From NCBI GenBank assembly GCA_027533385.1, contig JAPZUE010000007.1:186001-250000 (forward strand): a stretch of DNA of 64,000 nt. Direction: 5' to 3'. The DNA is from Rhizobium sp. GTDB lineage: Bacteria; Pseudomonadota; Alphaproteobacteria; Rhizobiales; Rhizobiaceae. Below are positions 26,773-40,134 of the stretch, one piece after another; position 1 is the first letter of the stretch, and every line of letters begins with the position of its first letter. Made by a program: the position numbers and the translations under genes. Under the pieces are notes generated by a model. It was not told the DNA's origin. It ran no database searches and was given only the letters and a program-made list of their open reading frames with translations.

Positions 26773-28020
26773 CTATCCCGTTGAAAGCCGTCGTGTTTCC
26801 GGTTCCGGTTGATGCACCAGATCCAGTTCACCCTGTGCCTCCAGTGAAGCATCCTCGTCTGAGAGTTCCACTTCGCGGATCCATTCCCGCCAGATCGATA
26901 CCAGCAGCGCCATCAGCACCGGTCCAAGGAACAGACCGAGGAAACCCATCGTCTTCACACCACCGACGAGGCCGAAGAAGGTGGGAAGGAACGGAAGTTG
27001 GATCGGGCCGCCGACAAGCCTCGGGCGTACCGTCTTGTCGACGATGAAGAGTTCGACGGAGCCCCAGACGAAGAGAGCAACGCCTTCGAACATCGAACCG
27101 CTGGCGACGAGGTAGATCGAGACAAGCGTGAACGACAGCGGTGCGCCGCCCGGAATGAGAGCCATGACGCCGGTGATGACGCCCAGGGTGACGGGCGAGG
27201 GGACGCCGGCCAGCCAATATGCGATGCCGAGAATGATGCCCTCGGCGATGGCGATCAGCGTCATGCCGGTGACGGTCGAGCTGATCGTTGCCGGAACGAC
27301 GCGGGAAATGCGTTCCCATCGGTTGGGCAGAATGCGTTCGCCGAGCAAGTCGAGCTGGCGCGAGAAGTTGGCACCATCGCGATAGACGAAGAACAGGGCG
27401 ATGAGCATGAAGAGAAGCGTCAGCACCAGATGGAACAGACCATCTCCCGCGGCGATGACGGCGCGATAGATGTTGCCGATATTGGCGCCGCTCACCAGTT
27501 GGATAAGCTCGCCAATCGCCCCCGGCTGCCCGATGTGCTCGTTCCATTGCGTGGCAAGCCAGTCACCGATGCGGGGCAGGGCGGCAATCCAGGCCGGCGG
27601 CGGTGCGCCGGTCTCGTTTGCCTGCACCGCCCAGCTGATCCACTGGCGCATTTCGTCCACGGCATAGGAAATGGCGATACCGATCGGGATGATCAGAAAC
27701 ATCAGGATCGCCGTAAGTGCGATGGTGGCGCCGATGGTGGTGTTGCCGCCGATCCGTTCCAGAAGCCGGCGGTAAAGCGGCCAGCTGGCAAAGGCGATGA
27801 CCAGCGCCGCCAGGACCGGCACGACAAAACCATGGAAGAAATAGATCGCTGCGATGCCGATCAGCACCAGCAGCCAGCGCGCCACGGAAATCGGCGTAAT
27901 CAGCGCAATGCGGTTGGCCGTCGCCTGGCCGAGCCAACGCGGCCCTTTCGACGGGGTCTGGATATCAGCCTGGCTCACGATCTGGAATGTCCCGTTAAAG
28001 CTGCCCTGCATATGGAGCAT
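26773..28020 (-). CDS. AI-2E family transporter (UPF0118 permease)
   Basis: A 415-residue polytopic inner-membrane protein with about seven to eight hydrophobic segments. The LIPGGAPLSF and GGVKTMGFLGLFLGPV segments are characteristic of the AI-2E/PerM family. Family members export varied small molecules or act as Na+/H+ antiporters, so the name does not prove autoinducer-2 transport. ATG at 28020 or 28011 may be the start. It lies downstream of parE on the same strand, 50 bases apart. Confidence 0.85.
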   Translation of the reverse strand: MLHMQGSFNGTFQIVSQADIQTPSKGPRWLGQATANRIALITPISVARWLLVLIGIAAIYFFHGFVVPVLAALVIAFASWPLYRRLLERIGGNTTIGATIALTAILMFLIIPIGIAISYAVDEMRQWISWAVQANETGAPPPAWIAALPRIGDWLATQWNEHIGQPGAIGELIQLVSGANIGNIYRAVIAAGDGLFHLVLTLLFMLIALFFVYRDGANFSRQLDLLGERILPNRWERISRVVPATISSTVTGMTLIAIAEGIILGIAYWLAGVPSPVTLGVITGVMALIPGGAPLSFTLVSIYLVASGSMFEGVALFVWGSVELFIVDKTVRPRLVGGPIQLPFLPTFFGLVGGVKTMGFLGLFLGPVLMALLVSIWREWIREVELSDEDASLEAQGELDLVHQPEPETRRLSTG

Positions 28021-28070
28021 TATCGTCCGTGAGACAAGCGGCGCTACATGCCCTCATTGGTCAAATGACC

Positions 28071-30119
28071 TCAGATGTCGAGATTTTCCGCAAACGCCGC
28101 CCGATCCTGAATGAAGCGGAAACGGGCCTCCGGTTTCGTTCCCATCAGCGCATCCACGGCGTCACGCGTGCCTTCGAAATCGACATCATCGATCTCGACG
28201 CGCAGCAGCGTCCGCTTGCCCGGATCCATGGTGGTTTCCTTGAGCTGGGCCGGCATCATTTCACCGAGACCTTTGAAACGGCCGATCTCGACCTTCTTGC
28301 CCTTGAACACAGTTTCCATCAGCTCCGCCCGGTGAGCGTCGTCACGGGCATAGACCGTCTTGGCACCCTGGCGGATGACATAGAGCGGCGGCACGGCGAG
28401 ATAGAGGTGGTTGCCGCGGATGAGCTCCGGCATTTCCTGGTAGAAGAAGGTAATCAGCAGCGACGCGATATGCGCACCGTCAACGTCGGCATCGGTCATC
28501 ACGATGATGCGCTCGTAGCGCAGATCTTCCTCGCGGTACTTCGACCGCGTACCGCAGCCCAGTGCCTGGATCAGGTCGGCGATCTGCTGGTTTGCCATCA
28601 GCTTTTCGCGGCTTGCCGAGCCGACGTTCAGGATCTTGCCGCGCAGGGGCAGAATGGCCTGATTGGCGCGGTTGCGCGCCTGCTTGGCCGAGCCGCCGGC
28701 CGAGTCACCTTCGACGATGAAGAGTTCCGCGCCTTCAGCCGTGTTCTGCGAGCAGTCAGCCAGCTTGCCCGGCAGGCGCAGCTTGCGCACCGCCGTCTTG
28801 CGGTTGACTTCCTTTTCCTTGCGGCGGCGCAGGCGCTCTTCCGCCCGCTCGATCACCCAGTCGAGCAGCTTGGCCGCCTCATTGGGATTGTCGGCGAGAT
28901 AATGGTCGAAAGGATCGCGCAGCGCGTTTTCGACGATGCGCTGGGCTTCGACGGTCGCCAGCTTGTCCTTGGTCTGGCCAACGAATTCCGGCTCGCGAAT
29001 GAAGACCGAGAGCATGCCGACCGCCGAGATCATCACGTCGTCGGTGGTGATCTGCTGTGCCCGCTTGTTCTGCGTCAGTTCGGCGTAGTTCTTGAGCCCC
29101 TTGGTGAGCGCGATGCGAAGGCCCGCCTCATGCGTGCCGCCTTCGGGCGTCGGGATGGTGTTGCAATAGGAATGGACCTGCGGGTCGCCACCATACCAGG
29201 TGATGGCCCATTCCAGCGCGCCATGCCCGCCGGTCTTTTCCGTCTTGCCGGCGAAGATCTCCCGGGTAACCGTGAATTCCTTGCCGAGAGTGGCGGCCAG
29301 ATAGTCCTTCAGACCTCCGGGGAAGTGGAAGACCGCCTTTTCCGGGATCTCGCCGCCTTCCGGCACCATGCCGGGATCGCAGGACCAGCGGATCTCGACG
29401 CCACCGAACAGATAGGCCTTGGACCGCGCCATGCGGAAGATCCGGCCCGGATCGAATTTCGCGTGGTCGCCGAAGATCTGCGGATCGGGATGGAAGCGCA
29501 CCCGCGTGCCGCGCCGATTGTGGACTTCGCCCAGTTCCTCGAGCCCGCCCAGTGGTACGCCGCGCGAGAAGCGCTGGCGATAGAGTTTGCGATTGCGTGC
29601 GACTTCGACTTCCAGCAGGTCGGACAGCGCATTGACGACGGACACACCCACACCGTGCAGACCGCCCGAGGTCTCGTAGGCCTTGCCGTCGAATTTGCCG
29701 CCGGCATGAAGCTTGGTCATGATGACTTCGAGCGTCGACTTGCCCGGTACCTGCGGATGCAGTTCGACCGGGATGCCACGGCCGTTGTCGGTGACTGTCA
29801 GGAAACCTTCGGCATCGAGATGCACGTCGATGAAGTTCGCGTGGCCTGCGACAGCTTCGTCCATCGAGTTGTCGATGACTTCGGCAAAGAGGTGATGCAG
29901 CGCCTTCTCGTCGGTCCCGCCGATATACATGCCGGGACGCATGCGCACGGGCTCGAGCCCCTCGAGAACGCGGATCGAGGACGCGCCGTATTCGTCCGCA
30001 CCCGGCGTCGGAGCCGTTGCAGCGGGTCGGGCGACCGGCGCCGCGGAGGGCGCAGGCGTCGGATCTGCCTCGACCTTGCGGTCGATCGGCATGCCGGAAA
30101 AGAGATCGTTGTCGTCCAT
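28071..30119 (-). CDS. parE: DNA topoisomerase IV subunit B ParE
   Basis: ATPase subunit that, with ParC, decatenates replicated chromosomes. The 682-residue protein has a GHKL ATPase domain (EVIDNSMDEA, TDNGRGIP, HAGGKF, SGGLHGVGVSVVNAL), a transducer domain, and a TOPRIM domain with VEGDSAGGSAKQ and the DADVDG acidic motif. A Pro/Ala-rich segment (about 18-40) precedes the core, as in other rhizobia. ATG at 30119 fits; ribosome-binding sequence is weak. ParE rather than GyrB by length and C-terminal region. Confidence 0.93.
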   Translation of the reverse strand: MDDNDLFSGMPIDRKVEADPTPAPSAAPVARPAATAPTPGADEYGASSIRVLEGLEPVRMRPGMYIGGTDEKALHHLFAEVIDNSMDEAVAGHANFIDVHLDAEGFLTVTDNGRGIPVELHPQVPGKSTLEVIMTKLHAGGKFDGKAYETSGGLHGVGVSVVNALSDLLEVEVARNRKLYRQRFSRGVPLGGLEELGEVHNRRGTRVRFHPDPQIFGDHAKFDPGRIFRMARSKAYLFGGVEIRWSCDPGMVPEGGEIPEKAVFHFPGGLKDYLAATLGKEFTVTREIFAGKTEKTGGHGALEWAITWYGGDPQVHSYCNTIPTPEGGTHEAGLRIALTKGLKNYAELTQNKRAQQITTDDVMISAVGMLSVFIREPEFVGQTKDKLATVEAQRIVENALRDPFDHYLADNPNEAAKLLDWVIERAEERLRRRKEKEVNRKTAVRKLRLPGKLADCSQNTAEGAELFIVEGDSAGGSAKQARNRANQAILPLRGKILNVGSASREKLMANQQIADLIQALGCGTRSKYREEDLRYERIIVMTDADVDGAHIASLLITFFYQEMPELIRGNHLYLAVPPLYVIRQGAKTVYARDDAHRAELMETVFKGKKVEIGRFKGLGEMMPAQLKETTMDPGKRTLLRVEIDDVDFEGTRDAVDALMGTKPEARFRFIQDRAAFAENLDI

Positions 30120-30336
30120 GGCGTCGTTCGATACTCTGTTGCTGTTCGTTGCCGGGTCTGCGGCCCCTTCGGAAAGCCGCCGCTCCAGGCCCGTCGCTGT
30201 TGCGAATCGGTCGGATTGTGCCAGAAAGGCAGGGCAGGCGCGAAGGGCCAGACAGCCGGCGCATGTTGAATTCGGGCCAGCTTTGCGTGGGCCATTTCGC
30301 GAAGGCAAGCGCGAGGCGAGAGGAAACCCATCTTCC

Positions 30337-31218
30337 ATGCAGATGTCCACAGCTCATTTCCGCACTGCGGCGATTTCCTGCGTTCTCTTTCCGTTTCTGT
30401 TTCTCACAAGTGTCCGCGCCGAGACGGTAGGCCCCTTCAAGGACGAGCTTTTCTCGGCGCAGACGGTGATTGCATCGCTGGATGGTGGCGACTTTACCCG
30501 TGTCGATTACGACGAGATGCGGGACATTAACGGTCGCGACAGCATTCCCGAGCGCCGCGTGAAGGATCGCTACGTCTCCCTCAAGGTTCGGCGGGTTCAG
30601 GAAAACCAGACGCTGCAGCTTGCGACGGGGCCGATGGAGGTCGGACGCGTCGGGCGCGATCAGGGGCAGGCCTTCACAGTGATCTTCATTCATGGCCGGG
30701 GCGGCGACCGGCGTCTCGGGCTGAACGACATCAGTTTCGGCGGCAACTTCAATCGGCTGAAGAACCTCGCCGCCGAAAACGGCGGAACCTACTACGCCCC
30801 CTCTGTCCGAAGCTTCGACGACAAGGGCGTGGCAGAGGTTGCCGCACTTGTCGCCCATGCCGCGACGCAGTCCGGCGGAAAGCCCGTCGTCCTTGCCTGC
30901 GCCTCCATGGGCAGTTTCATCTGCTGGGGTCTGTCGCGCGATCCGGCAACCGTCGCGAAACTCTCCGGTATGGCGATACTCGGAGGCGCGCCTGATCCCG
31001 CGCTGCCAAAGAGTGCGGCCGCCAAGGCAAAGCTGCCAATCTGGTTCACCCATGGCAGCCGTGACAGCGTCTATGCCGCCGATGACCAGATCTCCATCTA
31101 CCGGAAGCTGAGGGCCGCCGGCCAACCGGTTCGCTTCACGCTGTTCGAGACTGGCTCCCATGGTACGCCTGTCCGGATGACGGATTGGCGGACTGTACTC
31201 AACTGGCTGATCCGCTGA
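30337..31218 (+). CDS. Secreted alpha/beta-hydrolase-fold protein
   Basis: A 293-residue exported hydrolase with a signal peptide (about 1-29). The HGRGGDRR segment forms the oxyanion region, ACASMGS holds the nucleophile Ser, HGSRDSVY the Asp and TGSHGTP the His of a catalytic triad. Substrate unknown; the fold fits esterases and peptidases. It is divergent from parE. ATG at 30337 was chosen, with ATG at 30343 also possible. Confidence 0.8.
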   Translation: MQMSTAHFRTAAISCVLFPFLFLTSVRAETVGPFKDELFSAQTVIASLDGGDFTRVDYDEMRDINGRDSIPERRVKDRYVSLKVRRVQENQTLQLATGPMEVGRVGRDQGQAFTVIFIHGRGGDRRLGLNDISFGGNFNRLKNLAAENGGTYYAPSVRSFDDKGVAEVAALVAHAATQSGGKPVVLACASMGSFICWGLSRDPATVAKLSGMAILGGAPDPALPKSAAAKAKLPIWFTHGSRDSVYAADDQISIYRKLRAAGQPVRFTLFETGSHGTPVRMTDWRTVLNWLIR

Positions 31219-31363
31219 GCGTGACGCATTGCCGGTAATCCGGGCGGCGAAGGTTCACATTTTCACCATATCGCCCGATAAAGCGGCCAATCCATTTGCA
31301 TAATCTTTCCATACAGGTTCAGATTTGCTACTTCGCAAAAGCGAAATAGGGGTTTTTCACGAC

Positions 31364-32134
31364 ATGACACCGGATGTTCGTCCGCTGGTTGCGGGCAATT
31401 GGAAGATGAACGGCACGCGGGCTTCGCTTGATCAGATCAAGGCGATCGCGGAAGGTGTGCAGGGACCGCTGTCCGACAAGGTCGACAGCCTGATCTGCCC
31501 GCCGGCGACCCTGCTCTATGTCTCGACCGCGCTCTGCACCGACAGCCCGCTCGAAATCGGTGCCCAGGATTGCCATCAGAATGCGTCGGGTGCTCATACC
31601 GGCGATCTCTCGGCAGAGATGATCGCGGACTGCTTCGGTACCCATGTCATCGTCGGCCATTCGGAGCGTCGCACCGACCATGCCGAAACCGACCACCTGG
31701 TGCGTGCCAAGGCTGAAGCGGCATTCAAGGCGGATCTGACTGCCGTGATTTGCATCGGCGAAACAGCCGAGGAGCGCAAGTCGGGCCAGACGCTCGACAT
31801 CCTGAAGCGCCAGCTTGCCGGATCCGTTCCGGATGGAGCCCAGGCAGAACGCACCGTGATTGCTTATGAGCCGGTCTGGGCGATCGGCACGGGCCTGACG
31901 CCGACCACTGGCGACGTCGCCGAAGCCCATGCCTTCCTGCGCGCCGAGCTCGTCAAGCGCTTTGGCGAGGAAGGCAAGAAGATGCGGCTGCTCTATGGCG
32001 GTTCGGTCAAGCCGTCGAATGCCCGCGAACTCATGGCGGTCGAGAATGTCGACGGCGCCCTGATTGGTGGTGCAAGCTTGAAGGCGGCGGATTTTCTCGC
32101 CATATACCGGGTCTACGAGGAACTGACCGCCTGA
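31364..32134 (+). CDS. tpiA: Triosephosphate isomerase
   Basis: Interconverts dihydroxyacetone phosphate and glyceraldehyde 3-phosphate. The 256-residue TIM barrel shows the active-site Lys in GNWKMNG, His in VGHSERR, Glu in [11 protein letters not shown], and the phosphate-binding LLYGGSV. A small hairpin (TTCGC/GCGAA, 31331-31344) lies in the leader 20 bases before the ATG. Followed by secG and pyrG on the same strand. Confidence 0.96.
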   Translation: MTPDVRPLVAGNWKMNGTRASLDQIKAIAEGVQGPLSDKVDSLICPPATLLYVSTALCTDSPLEIGAQDCHQNASGAHTGDLSAEMIADCFGTHVIVGHSERRTDHAETDHLVRAKAEAAFKADLTAVICIGETAEERKSGQTLDILKRQLAGSVPDGAQAERTVIAYEPVWAIGTGLTPTTGDVAEAHAFLRAELVKRFGEEGKKMRLLYGGSVKPSNARELMAVENVDGALIGGASLKAADFLAIYRVYEELTA

Positions 32135-32156
32135 AGGCGAAAGCCTCGAAAAGCGG

Positions 32157-32185
32157 GAGAGGGGCTTTCAAAGCCCGGTCCTCTC
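32157..32185 (+). terminator. Hairpin between tpiA and secG
   Basis: GAGAGG/CCTCTC outer arms with an inner GGGCTT/AAGCCC stem form a stable hairpin 22 bases after tpiA. No T run follows, so readthrough to secG is likely. Confidence 0.45.
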
Positions 32186-32242
32186 ATGTAAAGAGCCGCC
32201 AACCTCATTGATTTTGCCCTGACAGGGCAGGATGGACATTCC

Positions 32243-34436
<2,194 letters not shown>

Positions 34437-34460
34437 GGCAAGCGACGAGAAACACATGCA

Positions 34461-34492
34461 AAGACCCGGCCTGAGTGCCGGGTCTTCTGTTT
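34461..34492 (+). terminator. Terminator of pyrG
   Basis: A perfect ten-pair stem AAGACCCGGC/GCCGGGTCTT with a 6-base loop is followed by CTGTTTC. It lies 24 bases after the pyrG stop and before the convergent moeA stop. Confidence 0.75.
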
Positions 34493-34523
34493 CAATCACC
34501 GTGCAGACAGTCGGGAGATGCGT

Positions 34524-35738
34524 TCAAGGCCGCAACAGCATCACCGGGACCGTCTCGCCCGCTTCGGCGGCTGGTGCATGCGGCGGTCGTATGATCAGGC
34601 AGTCCGACTGCGAGAAGATCCGCATCATCGACGAATCCTGTTTGCCGAAGCTTTCGACGAGCGGAATATCGCCGCCGTCAGCCAAGAGCCTTGCCCGCAC
34701 GTAATCCTGCCGCTTGTCGTTGGCGGGCATGCCATTGCGCAGCCTCGCCGAAGCCATCCGCCGCGCAGGCATTCGATGTCCGAGATGGCACAGCAGCGGC
34801 TCCAGAAACAGTAGCCCACAGACAAGGCTGGAGACCGGATTGCCGGGCAGCCCCAGCACCTGCATCCCATCCAGCCGCCCGACCATCAGCGGTTTCCCCG
34901 GTCGCATGGCGATCCGCCAGAAATCCAGTTTCATGCCGGCGGAGACGAGCGTCGACTGGACGAGATCGTGATCGCCGACCGAGGCGCCGCCGAGGGTCAC
35001 CAGGACATCCACACCACTGGAACGCGCCCGTCCGATCGCTTCAAGCAGCAGGTCCCGGTTGTCGGGGACAATGCCGAGATCGATGACCTCTGCGCCATTG
35101 TCGCGGGCGAGTGCCGCAATGCCAAAGGTGTTGGAGCCGATGATCTGGCTCGGGCCGGGGGACGCCCCCGGGTATACCAGTTCGTCGCCTGTGGCGAGGA
35201 TCGCGACTCGCGGACGACGGAAGACGGGAAGTGTCGCATGGTTCATCGCAGCCGCAAGCGTCAGATGGCTGAAATCGAGGTGCACACCTACAGAGAGCGC
35301 GACATCGCCCTCGGCAAAATCCTGTCCACGCGCTCGGATATGTCGCCCCTTGCTGACGGCAAAATGGGTTCGGATGCGACCGCCCTCAAGCTTCTCGGCA
35401 TCCTCCTGCAGAAGAATGCTGTCCGCACCGTCAGGGACGGGGGCCCCGGTGAAGATACGCACGGCTTCGCCCGAAGCGAGGGTCCCGGAGTATCCATGCC
35501 CGGCCGCCGATTCGCCAACGACCGTCAGAATTGACCCCACTTCGGCGGCGTCTTCGGCACGTAGCGCATAGCCGTCCATGGCCGAGGCATCGAAGGGTGG
35601 CTGGGTGAGGCGGGCCGTCAGATCGGCCGCCAGCACCCGCCCGTTGGCCTCATGCAGCGAAACCTGCTCAGTCTCGGCAATCGGTCGCGCTGCGGCCAGA
35701 AGCCGTGAGAGCGCGTCCTCGACCGGCAGGAGCGACAT
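34524..35738 (-). CDS. moeA: Molybdopterin molybdenumtransferase MoeA
   Basis: Inserts molybdenum into adenylated molybdopterin, the last step of molybdenum cofactor synthesis. The 404-residue protein begins with the linker domain (FDASAMDGYALRA), then the MoCF-biosynthesis domain with ATGDELVYPG and TLGGASVGDHD, and ends with the C-terminal beta domain around LPGNPVSSLV. Its ATG overlaps the moaC stop (ATGA). It is the last gene of the ppiD-trpD-trpC-moaC-moeA run. Confidence 0.95.
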   Translation of the reverse strand: MSLLPVEDALSRLLAAARPIAETEQVSLHEANGRVLAADLTARLTQPPFDASAMDGYALRAEDAAEVGSILTVVGESAAGHGYSGTLASGEAVRIFTGAPVPDGADSILLQEDAEKLEGGRIRTHFAVSKGRHIRARGQDFAEGDVALSVGVHLDFSHLTLAAAMNHATLPVFRRPRVAILATGDELVYPGASPGPSQIIGSNTFGIAALARDNGAEVIDLGIVPDNRDLLLEAIGRARSSGVDVLVTLGGASVGDHDLVQSTLVSAGMKLDFWRIAMRPGKPLMVGRLDGMQVLGLPGNPVSSLVCGLLFLEPLLCHLGHRMPARRMASARLRNGMPANDKRQDYVRARLLADGGDIPLVESFGKQDSSMMRIFSQSDCLIIRPPHAPAAEAGETVPVMLLRP

Positions 35739-36235
35739 CAGCCTCGCTCCGGGTGGCGGAAGTCGCCCGACTTGCCACCGCTCTTTTCCATGACGCGGAT
35801 GCCGCCGATTTCCATCGTCTTGTCCACGGCCTTGGCCATGTCGTAGATCGTCAGGCAGGTCACGGAGACGGCAGTCAGGGCCTCCATCTCCACCCCGGTC
35901 TTGCCGGTGAGCTTCACCGTCGCCTCGACGCGGAGACCGGGGAGTTGTGCATCCTCGGTGATATCGACGGTCACCTTGGACAGCATCAGCGGATGGCAGA
36001 GCGGGATGAGACTGGCCGTCTGCTTGGCAGCCATGATCCCGGCGATCCGGGCCGTTGCGATCACGTCACCCTTCTTGGCGTTGCCATCCCGGATCGTCGA
36101 AAGCGTGTCCGGCTTCATCTTCACGAAGCCTTCGGCCACGGCCACACGAACCGTGTCATCCTTGGCCGAGACATCGACCATATGCGCCTCGCCGGAGGCG
36201 CCGATATGCGTCAGACCATTCGATCCGGACGTCAT
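35738..36235 (-). CDS. moaC: Cyclic pyranopterin monophosphate synthase MoaC
   Basis: With MoaA converts GTP to cyclic pyranopterin monophosphate, the first step of molybdenum cofactor synthesis. The 165-residue product shows [25 protein letters not shown] with catalytic residues, and [16 protein letters not shown] at 36235 overlaps the trpC stop (ATGA), and its stop overlaps the moeA start, so trpC-moaC-moeA is tightly coupled. Confidence 0.96.
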   Translation of the reverse strand: MTSGSNGLTHIGASGEAHMVDVSAKDDTVRVAVAEGFVKMKPDTLSTIRDGNAKKGDVIATARIAGIMAAKQTASLIPLCHPLMLSKVTVDITEDAQLPGLRVEATVKLTGKTGVEMEALTAVSVTCLTIYDMAKAVDKTMEIGGIRVMEKSGGKSGDFRHPERG

Positions 36236-37047
36236 TCCGCAGCCAGCGCGCCGGTCTTGCCGGTCAACAGCATCCGGGTCGCCTCCGTCACATCGTCCTT
36301 GCGCATCAGGCTCTCGCCGACGAGGAAGGTGGTGATGCCGGACGTCTGAAGTCGCTGGCAATCCTCATAGGTGAAGATGCCGCTTTCGCCGACGAGCAGG
36401 TGATCGGCAGGCACCATCGACGCCAGTTCCTCGCTCACGGTGAGGCTCACCTCGAAGGTGCGCAGATTGCGATTGTTGATCCCGACCAGCGGCGACTTGA
36501 GCTTCAGCGCCCGTTCCATCTCGTCCGCGTCATGCACTTCAATCAGCACATCCATGCCGAGTTCAAAGGCGACCGCCTCGAGCTCCGCCGCTTCGCCATC
36601 CGACAGCGACGCCATGATCAGCAGAATGCAGTCCCCACCCCAGGCGCGGGCTTCATAGACCTGGTAGGCGTCGAACATGAAATCCTTGCGCAGCGCCGGA
36701 AGCGCACAGGCCTTGCGGGCTGCGGTCAGAAATTCCGGCGCGCCCTGGAAGCTCGGTGTGTCGGTAAGAACGGAAAGACAGGCAGCGCCACCGGCCTCAT
36801 AGGCCGCAGCCAGTGATGGCGGGTCGAAATCCGGGCGGATCAACCCTTTGGACGGGCTTGCCTTCTTGATCTCGGCGATAAGGCCGAAACGCCCTTCGTC
36901 CCGGGCCCGCACGAGCGCGCGGTAAAAGCCGCGCGGCGTGTCTTGGCCCGCGATCCGGTCCTTGAGTTCAGCCAGCGAAACGGCGGCCTTGGCGGCTGCG
37001 ATTTCTTCGCGCTTGTAGGTTTCGATGCGCTTCAGGATATCGGTCAT
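36232..37047 (-). CDS. trpC: Indole-3-glycerol phosphate synthase
   Basis: Fourth step of tryptophan synthesis. The 271-residue TIM barrel has [13 protein letters not shown] with the catalytic Lys, the [26 protein letters not shown] block, VGINNRNL and [10 protein letters not shown]. It is a separate protein, not fused to TrpF. It lies 15 bases after trpD and overlaps moaC, the order known from other rhizobia. Confidence 0.97.
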   Translation of the reverse strand: MTDILKRIETYKREEIAAAKAAVSLAELKDRIAGQDTPRGFYRALVRARDEGRFGLIAEIKKASPSKGLIRPDFDPPSLAAAYEAGGAACLSVLTDTPSFQGAPEFLTAARKACALPALRKDFMFDAYQVYEARAWGGDCILLIMASLSDGEAAELEAVAFELGMDVLIEVHDADEMERALKLKSPLVGINNRNLRTFEVSLTVSEELASMVPADHLLVGESGIFTYEDCQRLQTSGITTFLVGESLMRKDDVTEATRMLLTGKTGALAAE

Positions 37048-37062
37048 ACGCTGAACTTACCC

Positions 37063-38079
37063 TCAAGCAGCAGAGTTGGAAATGGCGATCAGCTTCTCGA
37101 GCGCCCGAGCGGCGCTTCCCGTGTCGAGCGACTGGCTGGCGAGATGCATGCCCTCGGTCACGTCCTTGGCCTTGCCAGCAACGATCAGCGAGGCCGCTGC
37201 GTTGCAGAGCGCCACATCACGATAGGCAGTCTTTGCGCCGCCCAGCACATCGCGAAGTGCTGCGGCATTGACAGCTCCATCACCGCCACGGATCGCGTCG
37301 AGCGAAACCGTTGCAACGCCAAAATCGCCGGGGGTGAGTTCGAAGGTCCGGATCTCGCCGTCCTTCAGCTCGGCCACCTGGCTCGGGCCCGTGGTGGTGA
37401 TCTCGTCGAGACCGCTGCCATGCACGACCCAGGCGCTGGTGAGGCCGAGGTCCCGCAAGGCTTCCGCGCCCGGGATCAGCCATTCCGGCGAATAGACGCC
37501 GAAGAGCTGCTTCTTGACACGAGCCGGGCTCGAAAGCGGGCCGACAATGTTGAAGATCGTCCGTGCGCCGAGCTCGACGCGGGCAGGGCCGACATGGCGC
37601 ATGGCCGGATGATGCAGCTGCGCGAACATGAAGCCGATGCCGGCTTCGCGAACGCAGCGGGAGATAAGGTCAGGTTCGATATCGAGCTTGACGCCGAGTT
37701 GCGAGAGGGCGTCTGCAGTGCCGGACTTCGAGCTCAGCGCCCGATTGCCATGCTTGGCAACCGGAACACCGGCGCCGGCCACGATCAAGGCCGCCAGCGT
37801 CGAAATGTTGTAGGTGTTGGTGCCGTCACCGCCGGTTCCGACGATGTCGATGGCATCCTCGGGGGCATCCACCGGCACCATCTTCTGCCGCATGATCGAC
37901 ACAGCACCGGCGATTTCGTCGACAGTCTCGCCGCGGACCCGAAGACCCATCAGGAAGCCGCCGACCTGCGCCATGCTGGCTTCGCCCGACATCAGGATTT
38001 CGAACGCGTCGCTCGCTTCCTGCCGGGTCAGCGGCTGTCGCGCGGCGATCTTGGCGATGAAGGGCTTCAACCCGGACAT
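37063..38079 (-). CDS. trpD: Anthranilate phosphoribosyltransferase
   Basis: Transfers phosphoribose to anthranilate. The 338-residue product has [17 protein letters not shown] (PRPP-binding glycine loop), [15 protein letters not shown], and [12 protein letters not shown] for anthranilate binding. The GVYSPEW segment is also conserved. It is followed after 15 bases by trpC, and ppiD precedes it by 26 bases on the same strand. Confidence 0.97.
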   Translation of the reverse strand: MSGLKPFIAKIAARQPLTRQEASDAFEILMSGEASMAQVGGFLMGLRVRGETVDEIAGAVSIMRQKMVPVDAPEDAIDIVGTGGDGTNTYNISTLAALIVAGAGVPVAKHGNRALSSKSGTADALSQLGVKLDIEPDLISRCVREAGIGFMFAQLHHPAMRHVGPARVELGARTIFNIVGPLSSPARVKKQLFGVYSPEWLIPGAEALRDLGLTSAWVVHGSGLDEITTTGPSQVAELKDGEIRTFELTPGDFGVATVSLDAIRGGDGAVNAAALRDVLGGAKTAYRDVALCNAAASLIVAGKAKDVTEGMHLASQSLDTGSAARALEKLIAISNSAA

Positions 38080-38105
38080 ACTGCAGCTCCCCCTGTGCCG
38101 ACGTT

Positions 38106-39995
38106 TTAGCGGACGATCGCCTGCTGGGCCAGCGTCTGGTTGATCGTCACGCCGTATTCCGCCTGCAGCTGACCGACCATCTGGTCAAGGATGTCGTCGC
38201 CGGCGGAATTGGCCATCTGGGCGATCTGCTCGTCTTCGCCGAGCGGAACGCCGCCCGTGGGCTGGTCACGCACGGCCGTCACCGACAGCAGGATCTGCGT
38301 CGAAGGGTCGGCACCCGATGCTGTTGCAACCGTGCCCTGAGGGCCCGAGAACGCGGCAAGGATCGCCGTCGGGCCGAGAACGGCATCTTCGCTGCGGCGC
38401 GTGATCCCGGCCTTGCTTTCCACCGCGACACCAAGTTCGGTTGCGATTTCTTCAAGCGTGCCGCCATCGGCGATCCGCTTGCGCAGGCTTTCGGCCTTGG
38501 CGCCAAGGGCGATGCGCTGCTGCTCGGCTGTCCAGTCGGCCACGGCCTTTTCGCGAACTTCGGAGAGTTCGCGGTCGCGTTCCGCCTTGATGTCGGTCAC
38601 TTCGAACCAGATGAAGCCGCTGCTGCCGAGATTGACGGGAAGGGCTTCGACGCCGATGTCGGTGCGGAAGACTTCGTCAAGCAGCTTGTCGCGCTCGGGA
38701 ATGCCGGCAACTTCCGTTTCCCGAGTGTCCAGCCCCCGGCGGTCGATATCCGTGACGGTGACCGTCTGCAGCTTCAACTGATCGGCGGCCTCCTTCAGCG
38801 TCGAACCACCTGCGCGCAGGTCCTCGAACTGGTCGTGCACGGCGGTGATGTCGGCAATCGCGGCAGCCTCGGCCAGCGCTTCACGGATATCTTCCTTGAC
38901 TTCGTCAAGGCTTTGCGTGCGGCCTTCTTTGATATTGGTAATGCGCAGGATGACCGGCCCAAGCGCGCCGTCGACGACGCCTGTGGTCCCGCCTTCCGCA
39001 GTCACCGCAAAGGCAGCCTCGGCCAGAGCCGGATCCGGCAGGCGGTCTCGGGTAAAGTCACCGAGCAAGACGTCGCCTGCGGTCTTTCCCTGATCGGTGA
39101 CGAGCTGGTCGAAGCTCGTGCCGTTCTGCAGCTCCTGAAGGGCAGCTTCCGCCATTTCGCGGTTTTCGAAAGACAGCTGCTCGATCGTCCGTGTGCCGGC
39201 GATCTCGTAAGATGCCTTGCGGCGTTCGTAGTCTTCACGGATCTGGTCGTCCGTGATCGACGCCTTGTCGGCGATGTCGGCCGGCTCGAGCTTCACATAG
39301 CTGAAGCTACGATATTCCGGAGCACGGTAACCGGACTTTGTCGTTTCAAACCAGGCCGCTAGCGTTGCGTCATCCGGCGCCTTGATCGGCTCGATATTGG
39401 CATTCGTCAGCAGCAAGTAGTTGATGTCGCGGTTCTCGTAGCGATAGGCCTTGATCGCATCGACCAGAACCTTGGGAGCCACGAAGCCGTCTGCCGTCGC
39501 ATCGACGATCTGGCTGCGGATTGCGACCTTGGAACGCTCTTCGATGTAATCGTCCTCGCGCAGGCCGGCATTGCGCAGGCGCGACGAGAACAGGGCCCGA
39601 TCGAAATTGCCGGCCGCGTTCTTGAAGGCCGGATCATCGGCGATCAGCTGCGCCAGGCGATCCTGAGACAGACCGAGGTTCATGTCTGCCGCCAGCTGAT
39701 CGAGTGCCGCACCGGCGGCCAATTGCGAAAACACCTGGGACTCGACACCGAAGGCACGTGCCTGCTCGGTTGTCAGCTGCATGCCGAAGCGGTTGCTCAG
39801 ATCCGCAACCTGCCGCTGATAGGCGAAGGCAAAATCGCTGGAGGAGACGGTCTGGTCACCAACGGCAACTACGGTGTCGGACGTGTTGCTGAACAACGAA
39901 GCCGAAACGCCCCAGACGCCGAAGGACACGACCAACAATATCAACAGTGCCTTGGCAAAGACGGTTCGGGAAGCTTTTCGCATAAGGACGAGCAT
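38106..39995 (-). CDS. ppiD: PpiD-like periplasmic chaperone/peptidyl-prolyl isomerase
   Basis: A 629-residue protein with one N-terminal membrane anchor (about 10-35), a SurA_N-like chaperone region (about 38-190), and a divergent parvulin-type PPIase region (about 240-400) without an obviously intact active site. It resembles PpiD, which helps newly secreted proteins fold at the Sec translocon exit. ATG at 39995 or 39983 may be used. It heads the trpD-trpC-moaC-moeA run, as in related genomes. Confidence 0.88.
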   Translation of the reverse strand: MLVLMRKASRTVFAKALLILLVVSFGVWGVSASLFSNTSDTVVAVGDQTVSSSDFAFAYQRQVADLSNRFGMQLTTEQARAFGVESQVFSQLAAGAALDQLAADMNLGLSQDRLAQLIADDPAFKNAAGNFDRALFSSRLRNAGLREDDYIEERSKVAIRSQIVDATADGFVAPKVLVDAIKAYRYENRDINYLLLTNANIEPIKAPDDATLAAWFETTKSGYRAPEYRSFSYVKLEPADIADKASITDDQIREDYERRKASYEIAGTRTIEQLSFENREMAEAALQELQNGTSFDQLVTDQGKTAGDVLLGDFTRDRLPDPALAEAAFAVTAEGGTTGVVDGALGPVILRITNIKEGRTQSLDEVKEDIREALAEAAAIADITAVHDQFEDLRAGGSTLKEAADQLKLQTVTVTDIDRRGLDTRETEVAGIPERDKLLDEVFRTDIGVEALPVNLGSSGFIWFEVTDIKAERDRELSEVREKAVADWTAEQQRIALGAKAESLRKRIADGGTLEEIATELGVAVESKAGITRRSEDAVLGPTAILAAFSGPQGTVATASGADPSTQILLSVTAVRDQPTGGVPLGEDEQIAQMANSAGDDILDQMVGQLQAEYGVTINQTLAQQAIVR

Positions 39996-40134
39996 CGGGA
40001 CGCATAAACCTCATTGTAAATCTTCGTTCGGGACGAAGCAGGTTGACTTCCTTAGAACAAAGCTTTCGGGAAATGAAGGCATGTGCTGCCGAAATGCGTA
40101 GCCTTCACGGGGAGTTTGATTGCCCGTCGGAGCC

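Noticed and set aside
28029..30269. Long open frame (746 codons) on the plus strand opposite parE
   Set aside because: It is antisense to a fully conserved parE; long antisense frames are a by-product of GC-rich third codon positions. The translation resembles no family.
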